In this document: piece after piece, positions 20,901 through 33,309 of the stretch
Position numbering within the stretch: position 1 is the stretch's first letter
Layout: each line of letters starts with the position of its first letter
Source: Beta vulgaris subsp. vulgaris
Lineage: Eukaryota; Streptophyta; Magnoliopsida; Caryophyllales; Amaranthaceae
Direction: 5' to 3'
Length of the DNA: 64,000 nucleotides
Assembly: GCF_026745355.1 (NCBI RefSeq)
Contig: NC_079210.1
Coordinates: forward strand, 6,094,015-6,158,014
The notes under the pieces: model-generated
The model's input: only the letters and a program-made list of their open reading frames with translations
Database searches by the model: none
What the model was told of the DNA's origin: nothing
Translations under genes and position numbers: made by a program

Positions 20901-23247
20901 TAAAGTAAATAGATATATAGTCTCATATTCTTCCAAACAAATATGTGTGCTTGTTGAACGCATAAGTTGATTTTTTTTGAGTTGGTACTTATTATGACTA
21001 TATTGTATTTTTTAAGGCTGTCAAGGTTGCCTGGCTGTTTGTTGGTCAGCCTACTTGCTCTGTTGGTAGATGTACCTTCAATAACAGTCCTTGCTCTTTG
21101 GAAGAGCCCATACATGCTTATTACTGGATGGAAAAGGCTATTAGAAGATTTTATTGGAAGAGAAGGGCCATTTCTCGAGACAGTATGTGTCCCATTTGGC
21201 GGTCTTGCCATTATCCTTTGGCCTCTTGCCGTAATTGGATCAGTTGTTGCTGCATTCATGTCTAGTTTCTTTCTCGGGGTCTATGCCGGTGTTGTTGTTC
21301 ATCAGGTATGTTCACAACTTCACATTACTTCGCGGAAGAGATTTTTGTGTCTTCTCTCTCAACATATCAGCTATGTTACTCGAACTCTTCATTTTATCTC
21401 AAGTACCTCGATCGGACCCTTGACACTCCGACATGGGTATTTCATTTTGGGCCAGATCATGAAAGTAATTGGTAAAATAGCATAGTCAGACACTTGGATA
21501 CCTTCCCGTATCTGGCTTGAGTACCCAAGTTCGACATAGCATATCAGTGATTCAATTAATATACCAACATATATGAGGATATGGTCACCATATGTAAATG
21601 TAACTAAGATAATAAGTTGACACGTTCTTTGTTAAATTCTATGAGACGATGTTAAAGTATTTAAATGGTCGCAGGAACACTCTTTGAGGATGGGACTTGC
21701 ATATATTGTAGCTGTTGTCTCCCTATTTGACGAGTATGCTAATGATCTACTTTATTTGGAGCCAGGGTCACGCCTTCCCAGGTATCTTACAGAATTGAAA
21801 TCTCAAAAACCTATTGATGAAAACACAATTTCTTCCTACAATATCACTTTACACTTAAAAGTTTCATGACTTGTAACCAATTGGACAGCCAGGCCAAGAT
21901 ATCGAAGGAATGCCAACTCTTCTCCGGATAGCATACAGAGGAAAACCTCACACGAAAGTGAGAATAATGTGGAAAAGGATGGAAGAGAAGGGTTAGGTGA
22001 TTCAACACTGACGTCACAACGCTCAAGAACATTGAAAGCTGCAATTCAACATTATAAGCCAATAAAGGTAAGAAACATATTTAATCTGTACTCAGTATCA
22101 GTCTTTCAGAGTCACTATAATTCACTAAATGTTACAGCAAGCCATTATGTGTGCAGTATGCTAAAATAGTAATCTGTTTCACAATCCTGTATTTTTATCT
22201 ATTTTAATTTTCTTTGATGTCTGAATCTTGGTTGTCTTGTCCTATGAACTGTATCTTTCATTTCTCCCCATCATTGTTTATTTGCAGTTACTGGATTGGC
22301 TGTTTAAATCATGTGAGGTGAATGGAAGGAAACTGCTTCATGAAGGTCTGATAAATGTGCAAGACATCAGAGATTGTGTTGTGAAAGGGGATTGCAAGAA
22401 GTTGGGAACTGCACTTCCGGCATGGTGCCTTATGAGATGTTTGCTCGTCTCTGCTAAGTCGGATTCACCTGGTTTAGTCGTCCGTACGTTTCTTCTGCAC
22501 ATGACATTCTGTAATTTATGGGTTATTGACAAGTGTGCTCCCTAATCCGTTCAGTTTATCTATTTCCAGCTGATGAGTCTGATCTAACAATTACAAATTG
22601 GCCAAGAGATAAAATGTTTCTATGGTTCATTGAACCTCTCTTGATCATGAAAGAGCAGATCAGAAAATTAAATTTAGAGGAAAATGAAGAAGCTTGTTTG
22701 CAACGAGCAATCATGCAAAGCAAAAATCAGATACCAGAAGATTGGGATGATATCGGGTTTCCATCTGAAGATAACATCAGAAGAGCACAATTACAATCTA
22801 TCATCAGAAGGTATGTATCTGTGCAAGGATTTATTGGGGACTCTTTGATATGTTTGAGTAGGAAGATTTGGAAGGGAAGTGAGGGATTTACTTTTGTTGT
22901 TTGGATATAACATAGGGGAAGGGAAGGGAAGGGAAGGGAAACATTTCGCCATATTTGTAAATCACATTCCTCTGCTATTTGGAAAGATTTTTAGTTAACA
23001 GAAAGTTCATCGTTTTTCCAGATTGCAGGGTATTGTGGGGTCCATGTCCAGGATGCCGACTTTCAGACGTAGATTCCAGCATTTGGTTAGAGTTTTGTAC
23101 ATGGAGGCTGCCAAGACTGGTGCCTTGGTGAACTACATTGTCGACAATTCCACCAGGAGAGATGCTTCAGACAGTCAGGAATCAGATGAGGCCTCAGAAG
23201 AAAGTGATGCGGGAAAAACCGAGTATAGTGTCGCAAATATTGTGTAG
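17939..23247 (+). CDS. Multi-pass membrane protein, At3g27390 type
   Basis: Ten exons assembled by hand, all with GT-AG introns and compatible phases: 17939-18032, 19863-19971, 20092-20284, 20768-20904, 21017-21305, 21675-21781, 21893-22067, 22288-22483, 22570-22810, 23022-23247. They sum to 1767 bases, or 588 residues and a stop, which agrees with my memory of the length of Arabidopsis At3g27390, annotated as an uncharacterized membrane protein. Conserved blocks are WPFAGILGSFVGG, FGFFSPLIATFEAVGE, CTVVRDFTDFCFHSYFSYMDEL, LVDVPSITVLALWKSPYML, GREGPFLETVCVPFGGLAI and SSFFLGVYAGVVVHQ. Several hydrophobic segments occupy residues 1-290; the rest is hydrophilic, with an acidic C-terminus (SDEASEESDAG). 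The start is the first ATG of a hydrophobic leader (MKVPVGFIANLWSFIKFLPF) that aligns with the family. Intron 1 is long (1.8 kb). No biochemical role is known to me. The acceptor of exon 2 was chosen by alignment. Confidence 0.88.
21361..21545. repeat. Dispersed repeat in intron 5, copy 1
   Basis: The segment GTTACTCGAACTCTTCATTTT... ending ...CAAGTTCGACATAGCATAT is related to 31146-31345, which shares the phrases CACTCGGACTCTTCATTTC, CATTTTGGGCCA and GAGT(A)CCGAATGACATAGC. Its ends have weak inverted similarity (GCTATGT), suggesting a MITE. It lies wholly in an intron of the membrane-protein gene, where it would be spliced out. Confidence 0.55.
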
Positions 23248-23700
23248 TCATGGCTTTTTGCAAACTTGGGAGTTGGGACACATACGTTCCGTGGATGAGT
23301 TGAGAGAAACTATTTGCCAGAATCAATGGAGTTCAATGCACAATGATCAAAACCGATCAACCAACTAAATAGTGTTTTGGTTGCCTCTACTTTGACAATT
23401 GATGGCATAGCTGGGAAAAAGCAATACTATTCAGATGTTATAGTTTCTGCTCGATCAGTTTTATAGAGCATCATAAATGAACTCAGTCAACAAACTACAC
23501 TCTTGTAAAGATCAAATACCCTCTTTGAACGATCATTATTATATTAATAGAGGATTTTTAACAAATACAAATTATTTGGTTGCGGGTAATAAATGGTGCT
23601 ACTAATTAATTTTGTAAAGAAATTATTATGGCAACTGTTATGGTAGTGAAATTTCATCCTGCTTGACTCGATGCACCTTTAACATGGTAATAGTCTAATA

Positions 23701-23929
23701 CTTCCTCCGTCCTCTATTAGTTTATCTTCTTTTTTTGCACAGAGTTTTAGAAGAAATAATATTATAGGTCATAAAAAGAAAGAGAAATTATTACTTATAT
23801 TAAAGTTGAATTTATGTGTGATGAAAAGTTTGTAGTCCCATTTCAAAAACAGCAAAAAAAAGAAAGGAGTAAACTAATAAGGGACATCCTTAAAAGGAAT
23901 ACGGGTAAAATAATAGAGGGCGGAGGGAG
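23701..23929. mobile_element. Stowaway MITE
   Basis: Ends are CTTCCTCCGTCCTCTATTA and, in reverse complement, CTCCCTCCGCCCTCTATTAT, bordered by TA (23699-23700 and 23930-23931). Length 229 bases, no coding. It sits about 450 bases after the membrane-protein gene. A related but truncated copy ends at about 34911 (GTAAATTAATAAGGACATCC). Confidence 0.8.
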
Positions 23930-24543
23930 TAGATGGTAATATAAATTTGTAAAGAAAAATATTTGAAGATAGAAAAACATTACCTTAGTTTTGAATAAGT
24001 AATCATATAAATAGTACATGTGTTAGTTGACAAAAATAAGGGAAGAAAAGCTTTGAAGAAGTGAAAAATGTGGACTTATTTGGTCGATAAAAACATGAAA
24101 AATTACATCTCCTGGAAAGTTCACCAAAAGAATGAAGTTACTTTAGGTTCCGCAACTAGGTAAGCAAAACATTCCACGAAAAAATTTAGCTTTGATGATC
24201 AACCAGACAAAGCTTGGGACATCCTACAAAAATGCAAATACATGAAGACTCCTTCTGAGACTTCCTATATTCAACTAAATAACTACCTCAAAATATTACC
24301 TATAGATGTCATCGCTTACCAAACGAACCGACCAGTGCATTTGCTAAGGAGGTCCTCGTACAAGCAAGTGCCCAAAGGCCAAAACAACAAAAACGTAATA
24401 AACATGTTTTAGCATAATAACAGGCAAGTTTCCAGTCAAAGGAAGTTCTGAACTATTTTAGAAGTTGAAATAATCAGATTCGAAATCTCAAGACTAGAAC
24501 ATAGTCAAACTCCAGACTAAAATCTAGAGTGCAACAGTCACAA

Positions 24544-27500
24544 TTATTGGCTAACATGATACCAAAAGAAATTGAAAAGGTGAGAGTTTACAACAACAAT
24601 TAAAGCTTCCAGAGCTGCTGCAATGACTGCCTGATCTCCATATTTGATGTTCACTAAGCATTTTCTGGCAGGTATCCCGTGAACATCCCCTACTGCAGAA
24701 CCTATAAATTATCAGAGGAAACATGAGTACCTTCGACTAAAATTGCAGGCTGCTATGGACTTATCTCGATTATATCAAGAGAGAGCAAAGACTCAACAAC
24801 TCCGGCAACTCATTGTATCCAGCAAGCTATCAAGGGAAATTAAAGTTCAGCTCAATTAATTTATATCTGCTATCAGCTAAATGTTTAAGACTCATGACAT
24901 GTATATAAGTAATGAGATAATATATGTACATGAAGTTGATGCTCATATTATCTCTGTCCTTCAGATGAAAGTGACTACAATATACAATTGTGCAGTGGCA
25001 GCAACTAGTGTTCCACTATGAATGTAATTACAAATAAGATGTAGAGGACCGATACAAACTGGAATAAAGAGAAAAAATTATTTGAACTTCAATCCAAAAA
25101 AAAATTGGGCAGCTAATAGTTTCCTGATCGGTTGGAAAGATAAGATAAACTAGCAGTTCTAAATTGCATCAATGGAAAACTAGCTTGGCTGACAACACCA
25201 ATATATAAAGTCCTAGCTAGCTGTAGACAATGGGTCCAGAACCCCCATGTCCATACCCGGACTAGCTTGGATGCTACCAGGTTGTACAATTCCAATTTGT
25301 TCAAACCCTATTGGTCTGTGGTCTTGATCTAGATAAAAGTGCTCCCAACCGTTGTCCTTCTTGTGGGTTATGAGGAGAGAGAGTATAGAAGTAATATTAG
25401 TTTATTAGGAGAGAGAAGAAATTTGGTCAACAATTGATGCCCAGCTCTTCATGATGGACCAAGAATAAGAGGAGCAAAGAACGAAATGGAGGAGAGAGAA
25501 AAAATGGTGGGGTATGTGAAAGAGTGAGAAAGTAACAAACATAATTAATGACCACAAACTATAGGGCAACCATTGGTTGTGCTCTATAGAGAAGGGTATG
25601 ACTCCGAGTCCAATGCTTTCCAACCCGACCCTACCCACACACCCGATTAAGTCAGATAAAACATTTAAGCTTATCCTTTACCCGACGTACAACATAAAGA
25701 AGCCTAGCTTCACTTAGGGGTTAACCTAAATTCAACCTAAGCTTTCCTCTCTTTCTCAATCACGCTGTAATTCACTAAGTCCGCAATTTACCAAGTGACA
25801 GTGAAGCCACCTACTAGTGACAGAATAGTCTTACTTATGTAAATCATTTCCTTCTATTATAAAATTTTACTTTCTTGCCTATGCTAGACTATACATTGAC
25901 TACATACTAGTCATTCCATTATCTAGCATCATATCACTATTTCTTCTTCACAAAACCAGCTAGAAATGGAAACCTCCCATTATCTAGCATCATATCACTA
26001 TTTCTTCTTCACAAAACCAGCTAGAAATGGAAACCTCCCAATGGCTCCCATTATCTAGCATCATATCACTATTTCTTCTTCACAAAACCAGCTAGAAATG
26101 GAAACCCCACTCCGCCACCACCACCTCCTCCTTCCTACTCACACCATCAACATCACAAACTTAATATTTCTTGTCCTTGATTTACATTAAGTCCAACATC
26201 ACAAACTTAATATTTCTTGTCCTTGATTTACAAAAAGTCCAACATCACTCTTTGGCTGAACTTTTTCAAGTTGTTGGTCATCCCTACAATGTCATTGATC
26301 ACATTGATGGCACCACTCTAGATCCCAGAGTCTCCACGGCTGTGTGAAATCAGTTAGATGCCATCTTCTTCTTGTGGGTGTATGGAACCATCATGAAAAC
26401 TGTATGGCTCTGGTGAAACATGATGTAAGAAAAACTTTCCATGACAACAAAAGATGCTCATGCCGCAGATGTAGATAGTAAGGGAATGGTAGAGACGAAA
26501 TACCCTTTGCCAAATATCATCATTAGACGTTCGTTTGAAGAAAGTGAAAAGGCTAAAGCCTACATCTTGGAATTAATAGATTTTCTTGCTATTTTCATCA
26601 AAATCTTTGCATCTAAGGGGTACTTATTTTGGGGATCATTGACAATATTACTAGCTTAGTTTCAGTAGAGCAGAGAGAGAGAGAGACAACAGGTGGGGTG
26701 AGAGGACAACTGGACAAGTGGTGGTGGTGCTGGTGGTTTGATGACGGCTAAACGGAGGATTTAGGCAGTCAGCAAAAAAAATTATGAAACGTATGTATGT
26801 ATATGTATATGTACATATATACATACATACATATACATATATATACATATAAGAAACACTAGACATGAAATGGTAGTGGAAAAATATTTCTCTTCTTGGA
26901 TAAACTTTTAAAATTGGGTGGCCAAACACCTTTGACTTTCTCTAGAAATAGTTTCTGGAGAAATGCATCTACGGATTAGAAACTTTTAGACAAATATGAA
27001 TGGGCACACAATAGGTAAGCAATGTGGCCTTTGTTCAAGATTTTTGACATGAAGTACTGATTCATCTTTAGTTACCATAACAAAAAAGATAAAACATACA
27101 TTTTGTGATGGTTAATTCATTGATGCATGGCCGCAAAACGCTTCCTTAAATTATTTCTTGACATAAAGGGAACTCTGCTTGACATTTTACACTCTTGTGA
27201 AGTTCATAGTTTAACATGGCAAGTAATTATGCAATTAAAACATGAGTCGTGAGGGGTAAACTTTCATAGCATCATATGCATGAAGCATAATAAAAGAAGA
27301 ATTCAAACCTTTACTTACCTCGTTGCAAAATCGGAAGCATGCTAGCATCTTTCAATGTAAGCAAGATACAGAGCCATTAAAAAATCCAAAAAGATTCCTT
27401 TATCAAGATATATCATACACTTATATACGTAAAAAACAGCACAAGGCATCTATAGATAGAAAAAGGCAATTGATTGAAGATGAGCAAACTTAGCAAGTCT

Positions 27501-30067
27501 GAAATTTTCATGCATGTACGTGTTGTTATAATTCTTTGCAATTTTTTCTAGACACCAGTCACTGAATTCCGTTACTCAGCCTTATAAGCATATGGCAATA
27601 AAGATGAATCCTTTTCTCTTTTGTTTTTTTGTTTTTAATCTATTGATATGTGATCATATATCATGGTCATAGCCATTTAAGATTACTTCTTTATGTTTCT
27701 TACATGTAATCTGGACTGGAAGTGCTTACTTCTAACAGAATGCTTTACAATAACAGCATTTCCATGATGCATTTAGATAAAAGTTCAGCTTAAAATGTTG
27801 ACGTGCCCACATAAAAGTAATCAGCTCAGATAGAATACACATTCCATAACCGTAGCACTACAAATTACTCCCTCCGTCCCAATTTATTTGCTACATTTTG
27901 CCATTTAGGTGTGTCCCAATTTATTTGCTACATTTGCAACTATTTCCATATATAGTACATAGGTCCCACACTTTATTTACAAATTTGCCATCACTCCCTC
28001 CTTGGTTTTTGTAAATATTTCCATATATAGTACATAGGTCCCACAATTTACCTATTTGCTTTTTTGTTAATTCTTGTTATGGCAATGGTCCCCACTCCCT
28101 CCTTGGTCTTTGTGATAAAGCAAATGTAGCAAATAATATGGGACAGAGGGAGTAACATAACAACAAGAGCATTGTACAACAGTGACATCCATTTGTACTG
28201 ACATGTATGGATGTCGAGTTCTGAAGTTCCTAAAAGTTTCACTAAGGATACATCTAGACACATTTAAAATTAGTTAGACAATTTAACTTAACATGACATA
28301 GAAGGAAACATATATTTTTACCAAGGAAGTCAGTCAGACATGCACAAAACTCGCTAAACATTGGACTAAATTTAAATGCACAATTGTAAACAAGACCAAG
28401 AGAAACAAATTAACTCGACAGTCGAGACTAGCTAGACATTTCAAGTTTACATGATGTAGAAGTAAACATATAATTTTACCAACAATGACAAGTCAGAAGC
28501 TTCCTAAACAATTGTGCATTTAACTTGACACATCATCAGAAATGGAATGACTAAGGTAGAGCTATTTGTGTGAAAAAAAGAACTCCTAGTATTGGAACTT
28601 GGAAGTTACAGAATTACGATTTACGAGACACAGCTCACTGAAATTCAACTTTAAGATGCATCATAAGCTATATTGATTTTGTATTACAGAAATACAGGTC
28701 GACAAAAAGTTACTTACTAGTGAGTTAAAGACACACGGGCACTCTTTCCCCGCCTCTTGCCTGCAACACGACGTATCTCTTGCCCTCTTCTTTTATGGTC
28801 CTGCACAGCGCCGCCAATATTTTGTTGCAAATGGGTTATAGTATTATCGTCCTGCAGTAGAGCTAGAGTTTCCATGTAGGTTTCTGCATATGGAGCACAG
28901 TATGAGCCTAGGGGCTGAAAATCCACAATTTGTATGGCATTCACAATCGGATAGCCCACCCAACTACCACTTCCAACCAACATCAATCCTCCGTTTCCAC
29001 TAAAGCCAAGTATGCGTTTCCATCCAAGAGACATATCCAGATCTATTGAGAATAATCTGATCCAAGACTCGGCCACATTATACTTCTTCATCACCCATAT
29101 GTCGTAAAGATGCTCATGCCGTTGATGAAGCAGAGAAATAGTCTCAGACGATGCCACAATCCGTTGATCCAAGTGTGTACCAAGTTTTGCATCTGGAGGA
29201 CATGCCATTTCAACAAAAGCCTCAGCATTTAAATCAAATGACACAACAACAAACTGATTACCATCTTTGCTAGTCAAGAAATGAAGAGCTCCATTAACAA
29301 ATACTGGAATACTTAGTTGTTGCAAGGGCACAGAAGTATTAATATGTCTCCATGATTTGGTACTTAAAGAGAAGATGTCAGCTGAGCATACACCAATTTT
29401 ACTCAAAAAGGACAAAGGCCTTCTGTCAATTCTCCTATTCTTTATGAAATGAGCAAAGGTAAAAGCAATCCTCAAAATCTTATAGTCATTGGCTAACGCA
29501 TCAAAGCCAAACCCAAAAGCCAACTTTTGGCAAGCCAATGGTCCATCATCAGACATGCTATAATGAAGACTAGGAACACGAAAAGACTTTTGGAGTGCAG
29601 GGTTCCACAAAGTCACAGGGTTGAGCTCATGAGTGTCATCCCATAAGCAAATCAACCCATTAACACAACCCACAACTGTGAAAAAATCCCCTTGAGGTTT
29701 ATCAAATGGAAAGACCAGTTCCCTAATTGTCTTTAAACTATCAATTTCATCATGTAAGGTGTAAATTTCTTTCTCTTGGTTGTTGCTGAAGCACCTCAAG
29801 AGCAGGTTATGATTACCAACAGCATGGTTGTGACGTATATGTGAATTAATAAAGTGAGAACTGCTAATGAGCAAACACCAGGACTTGCAAACAGACCTGC
29901 ATAGCAGCAGAGCCTTTACAGACAACCTGACCAAAATTTGCAGCAACAGTTCTTCTGGAAAAACATCACTCATTTTTTGAAGAGGAAAATGAGTATGTAG
30001 GATGTTTAAGATATTAAAATGGGACTAAAATAAGCAAGAGAAAAGAATTTGGAGAAGCAGGAAGCTG

Positions 30068-30139
<72 letters not shown>

Positions 30140-32295
30140 AGGCGACCTAGCAATGGCATGACAACCTACTACTTAAAGTAAAGAAAAGTACTGGATGAAT
30201 CTCCAAAAACCTTACTACTACGTCTTCAGACTTCAGCGTTTCTTTGCAGTAAGTACACTAACCCAGAAACTATAAGTCTATTCAATGTGGACGGGATCCC
30301 AAAAGATATCATACATGTTTAATACATTCTCTAAATGGAAATGTATCTTTTCTAGCAGAAAGAATCCTGAAGTTTCCTTTTTCTTACAATTTACATAAGC
30401 ACCATAAAATTCATACTCCCTCCGTTCTTTAAAGTTGGTTATAGTTACTATTTGCAAGCATATCATGGAAAGACGAGAGACGTAATGTTGTGTGGGGTAA
30501 AGTAAGGAAAAGTAGAGAAGAGAAGTAGTGGTGATGGGTAAAGTAAGGAAAAAATAGAAAAGTGACATCTTTTTATAATGAACACGAAATGGATAGGTTG
30601 GAGTAAAATAATCATATAGCATCGCCAAAAATGGATGAAAGAGAAAGTGTAACCAACTTAGAGGAACGGACCAATGTGGAAAGCGTAACCAACTTTAAGC
30701 AACAAGGAGAACATATAATTTTTTGGCTAAATATTCTTCATGTCGAACACTTCCAAGTTCGCATAGTAAACCATGTAGCTATATGATCTTCTAGGCTGAT
30801 ATGCTCTTACAACGTGATGAGAACAAAATGCTCCAAGATAAATGACTATATTAATAATGCTCTAGGGAGTGGAGTCTCCAAGAACAAGATTTACACATAA
30901 CCTTATATAAGTTAAATATTAAAAACTATTTAAAATATATACTCGACAGAGGCTAAAGGAAAAGAGTCCTAAATTAGAGCCTAATTCTATATAAAATCTT
31001 TTAATTATTCTCTCATGGGTCATAATCATATATGAGCTTAAACTAAGCTCTCTAGATGAATGAATTGAATAAGATGCATATAGTGAGAGCACTAAGATAG
31101 TTGCTTGAAAACCTTATGTAAGTGTACATCTAGCTTTACCTATATGATATATCACTCGGACTCTTCATTTCACCTCAATACCTAGATTAGAGCCTTGACA
31201 TCCCACATGAGTATGGACAATTTGGCAATTCATTTTGGGCCAAAATTATGAAAACAATTCATAAAATAGCTATGTTGGACACTTAAACAAAGCCCATGTT
31301 CAGACTGAGTACTCGAGTCCGAATGACATAGCGTATACAAATTGCTTCTTTCCATACTAGGTGTTTCTTGTTAGCTTACAAAATACCCACACACCCTTCG
31401 CCTTCCCAACTTTCTGCAAAGGAATATTGACCTTGGTAATGGAACTTTTCAGAGCATCAGCTATACTGACATATAAATTTTTTTAAAACAAAGGACATGA
31501 ATACTGATTTATGCAACATATTAGTCCAGTAACTAAAGCAACTCTAATCCAGTATAGATATCAAGCCTAGTGCTGAGCTGGAATTTAAATATCTTCGATT
31601 AATAGCATGGACCGCAGGATTTTACCCCTATCCCTAATACATACCACAAACTTCCCTAAAGCTCAGAATATGTAAATTTGCAGAGAAGGCATTAGTATTT
31701 TTTAAACTAACTAATTTCAAGAGTGTGAGCTTTAGTAAATCCTTCTTATCTTAATTGGTCGCTCTTCTCTTGTGATTTTCCTCCCAAACCTGTTGAACCA
31801 TGGTCACGTTGCAGCACCTAGAGAAAGCACACTCGAATTAGCAACTTCAGCACAACATATGCTCAGGTAATGAGAAAATGATGTCAGGCTATTTAGGAAA
31901 TCGCTCAAAAGATTCTAATAGTTAACTGCTTTATGATTTATCTATGATATGATAGGTGGTCACAGTGGGAGAATTGATTTCTAAAGTTCTAGGGTCTCTA
32001 AGATTAGAAATTATGTACATTGATCCTTTTCCAATCATCGCGGCAGCCCTTAAGTACAGCACACACCTTGTACCAATAAAGGCCATTATTCGATACGAGT
32101 AAATACAGCACACACCCTATGTCATAACGTCCACTAAATTTTTGTTTCCTAGTTCCTATATTATCACAGTTTGAAATTGATTTTTTTAATGCTGTCTCAA
32201 GATTTACATGCCCATATTTGGAAACCAACAATCACAAACCTGGCTAATTACCTTCATCGGCAGATTCTGATGGATTAGTCAGAGATGTAAAAAAC
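24544..32295 (-). CDS. Unidentified multi-exon gene (3' part), F-box gene in intron
   Basis: Five small exons on the minus strand join in consistent phase with GT-AG borders: 32295-32252, 31844-31808, 31465-31395, 27348-27319 and 24701-24544. Fragments are SLTNPSESADE, then VANSSVLSLGAAT, then IADALKSSITKVNIPLQKVG, then DASMLPILQR, then SAVGDVHGIPARKCLVNIKY and GDQAVIAAALEAL before a stop at 24544. The donor GAG|GTAAGT after the fourth exon is strong. I do not recognise the family. The 5' end is missing: exon 32295-32252 needs a preceding exon ending in phase 2 that I did not find. The tail after EAL may be read-through past a donor (GTAAAC near 24587). The 4 kb intron between 31395 and 27348 contains a whole F-box gene on the same strand. 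It could be a decayed gene copy. Confidence 0.45.
25916..26106. repeat. Three-copy tandem repeat, about 61-71 bases
   Basis: CCATTATCTAGCATCATATC and what follows, to GCTAGAAATGGAAACC, occurs three times with starts at 25916, 25977 and 26048. The copies are nearly identical, so the duplication is recent. A separate two-copy repeat (CAACATCACAAACTTAATAT..., about 45 bases) follows at 26150-26245. Confidence 0.85.
26255..26410 (+). pseudogene. Degenerate copia-type gag fragment
   Basis: One frame reads LFQVVGHPYNVIDHIDGTTL, then DPRVSTAV, a stop, NQLDAIFFLWVYGTIMKTVW. The GxxxxxHIDGT, then W/L-Y-G-T-I pattern is that of the N-terminal gag region of plant Ty1/copia elements (UBN2-like). It is broken by a stop and has no flanking LTRs, so it is a relic. 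Confidence 0.4.
26788..26851. repeat. TATG/TATA microsatellite
   Basis: Imperfect run of GTAT, ATGT and ACAT units, partly self-complementary (GTATGTATGTATATG against CATACATACATATAC), so it could fold as a hairpin. Confidence 0.8.
27868..28152. mobile_element. Stowaway MITE
   Basis: Ends are CTCCCTCCGTCCCAATTTAT and, in reverse complement, CTCCCTCTGTCCCATATTAT, bordered by TA. The subterminal TTTGCTACATTTG is also inverted at the other end (CAAATGTAGCAAA). Length 285 bases. It lies about 560 bases downstream of the F-box gene at 28717. Confidence 0.85.
28717..29973 (-). CDS. F-box protein with FBA-type domain and basic C-terminal tail
   Basis: Intact single-exon frame, 418 residues, start ATG at 29973. 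The F-box is at about residues 4-45 (FPEELLLQILVRLSVKALLL, then CKSWCLLISSSHFI). FBA signatures follow: GCVNGLICLWDD, LWNPALQKSFRVP, LAFGFGFDALANDYKI, and IWVMKKYNVAESWIRLFSID. Probably a substrate receptor of an SCF ubiquitin ligase. It is longer than its relatives here because of a C-terminal extension of about 27 residues rich in Arg/Lys (DHKRRGQEIRR, GKRRGKSARV) after the usual end of the domain. This could be a nuclear-localisation-like tail or former 3' UTR taken over by loss of a stop. It lies within a large intron of the putative minus-strand gene 24544-32295. Confidence 0.88.
   Translation of the reverse strand: MSDVFPEELLLQILVRLSVKALLLCRSVCKSWCLLISSSHFINSHIRHNHAVGNHNLLLRCFSNNQEKEIYTLHDEIDSLKTIRELVFPFDKPQGDFFTVVGCVNGLICLWDDTHELNPVTLWNPALQKSFRVPSLHYSMSDDGPLACQKLAFGFGFDALANDYKILRIAFTFAHFIKNRRIDRRPLSFLSKIGVCSADIFSLSTKSWRHINTSVPLQQLSIPVFVNGALHFLTSKDGNQFVVVSFDLNAEAFVEMACPPDAKLGTHLDQRIVASSETISLLHQRHEHLYDIWVMKKYNVAESWIRLFSIDLDMSLGWKRILGFSGNGGLMLVGSGSWVGYPIVNAIQIVDFQPLGSYCAPYAETYMETLALLQDDNTITHLQQNIGGAVQDHKRRGQEIRRVAGKRRGKSARVSLTH
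30070..30140. repeat. (AT)n microsatellite
   Basis: About 70 bases of alternating AT with one phase break (ATTATA near 30129). It lies about 100 bases upstream of the F-box start at 29973 and so in its promoter or leader. Confidence 0.95.
30416..30672. mobile_element. Stowaway-like MITE, right end degraded
   Basis: The left end CTCCCTCCGTTCTTTAAAGT is preceded by TA. Near the right, GTAACCAACTTAGAGGAACGGA is the inverse of the subterminal left sequence (AAAGTTGGTTA), but the last bases diverge. It lies about 440 bases upstream of an F-box gene. Confidence 0.55.
31146..31345. repeat. Dispersed repeat, copy 2
   Basis: Counterpart of 21361-21545, sharing the CTCGGACTCTTCATTT start, the central CATTTTGGGCCA and the end AGTCCGAATGACATAGCGTAT. 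It lies just downstream (on the minus strand) of the third recognised exon of the unidentified gene. Confidence 0.5.
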
Positions 32296-33309
32296 CTAAA
32301 GCTGAATATTCATTGGTAATTCGATGTAAACTATCAGAACAGCCTTTACTGATGATCACGAACAGGACCCTATATTAACTACATAGGTATCCCATTATAT
32401 AGGAATTTACACCAATGTTTCAGGTTGCAGCTATCCTTCCATAGCCGTAAGAAATTCTCTTATGCACCCTCTTGCAACTACAGAAAGCAAGCCTTTAGCT
32501 CGCACAAAAGGAAATAAGCCATTAATGTACAAGGTATTATACCAAACTGGATACGCAAAGAAAGGCAAGATTAGATAGGAGAGCTGAAAAGGCAGCAGCA
32601 ACAGGTTTTACGGCCACATACCTCAAAGAAATCTAATAACTTAACAAAAAGTCTAAGATTCATGTAAACCAGACATGATAAATTCAATGATCATTGGCAT
32701 CTTCCAGAACTGGAATCCTATTAGCACAACATAAACTACTCACTGATTGCAGCAAGCTTTGTAACGCGAACTACTTTATGCTATGACTCCCACACCAAAA
32801 AGAAGGAATATAGAGAGTTTGTTCATAAATGCATGGATAGCAAGAGGCTTCATTTGTTTCTCCTCGTCAGAAACAAATTATATTATTTGCTTCTTGCAGG
32901 ATACACCCTAAAATATTTTGGTGGTGACAATATCAATAAAGAACCTTTGTGTCCTGACGAGAGATAAGGTCCTACAGAATACTTTCTACAGGATGTGAGG
33001 AAAAGGCACAAAATCACTAAGGTTCCTCAATTTATACCTTAGAATGGCAGCATATAGTACCAATATGTGGTTTGTTGATAATTTTGAATAACTTGCATGC
33101 AACTACCTTTCAATTATTTTTAGAATTTGTTACCTTTATTGAGACTTTCAGTGTAATCCAGTAGCCGAAAGCTATATATGACCTAATTTGACACTCAATT
33201 GACCACATTTAGCTCTAAATTGACCAGTTGGGTTAACATCCATCATCATTTCACCCACGATCGAATTTGAACAAAAGATGAACCACGATCATAGTAGAGG
33301 TCATCATAC

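Larger units (their letters stand above)
24702..27318. other. Presumed intron of the minus-strand gene
   Basis: If the five-exon model is right, this is intronic. It contains a triplicated repeat (25916-26106), a copia gag remnant (26255-26410) and a microsatellite (26788-26851), all entered separately. The short frames at 25113-25638 have no protein signature. Confidence 0.35.

Noticed and set aside
31757..31823. Minus-strand stretch reading MVQQVWEENHKRRATN
   Set aside because: It looked like a C-terminal exon, but ending the exon at 31808 with a GTGACC donor keeps phase with both neighbours, so this stretch is more likely intron.
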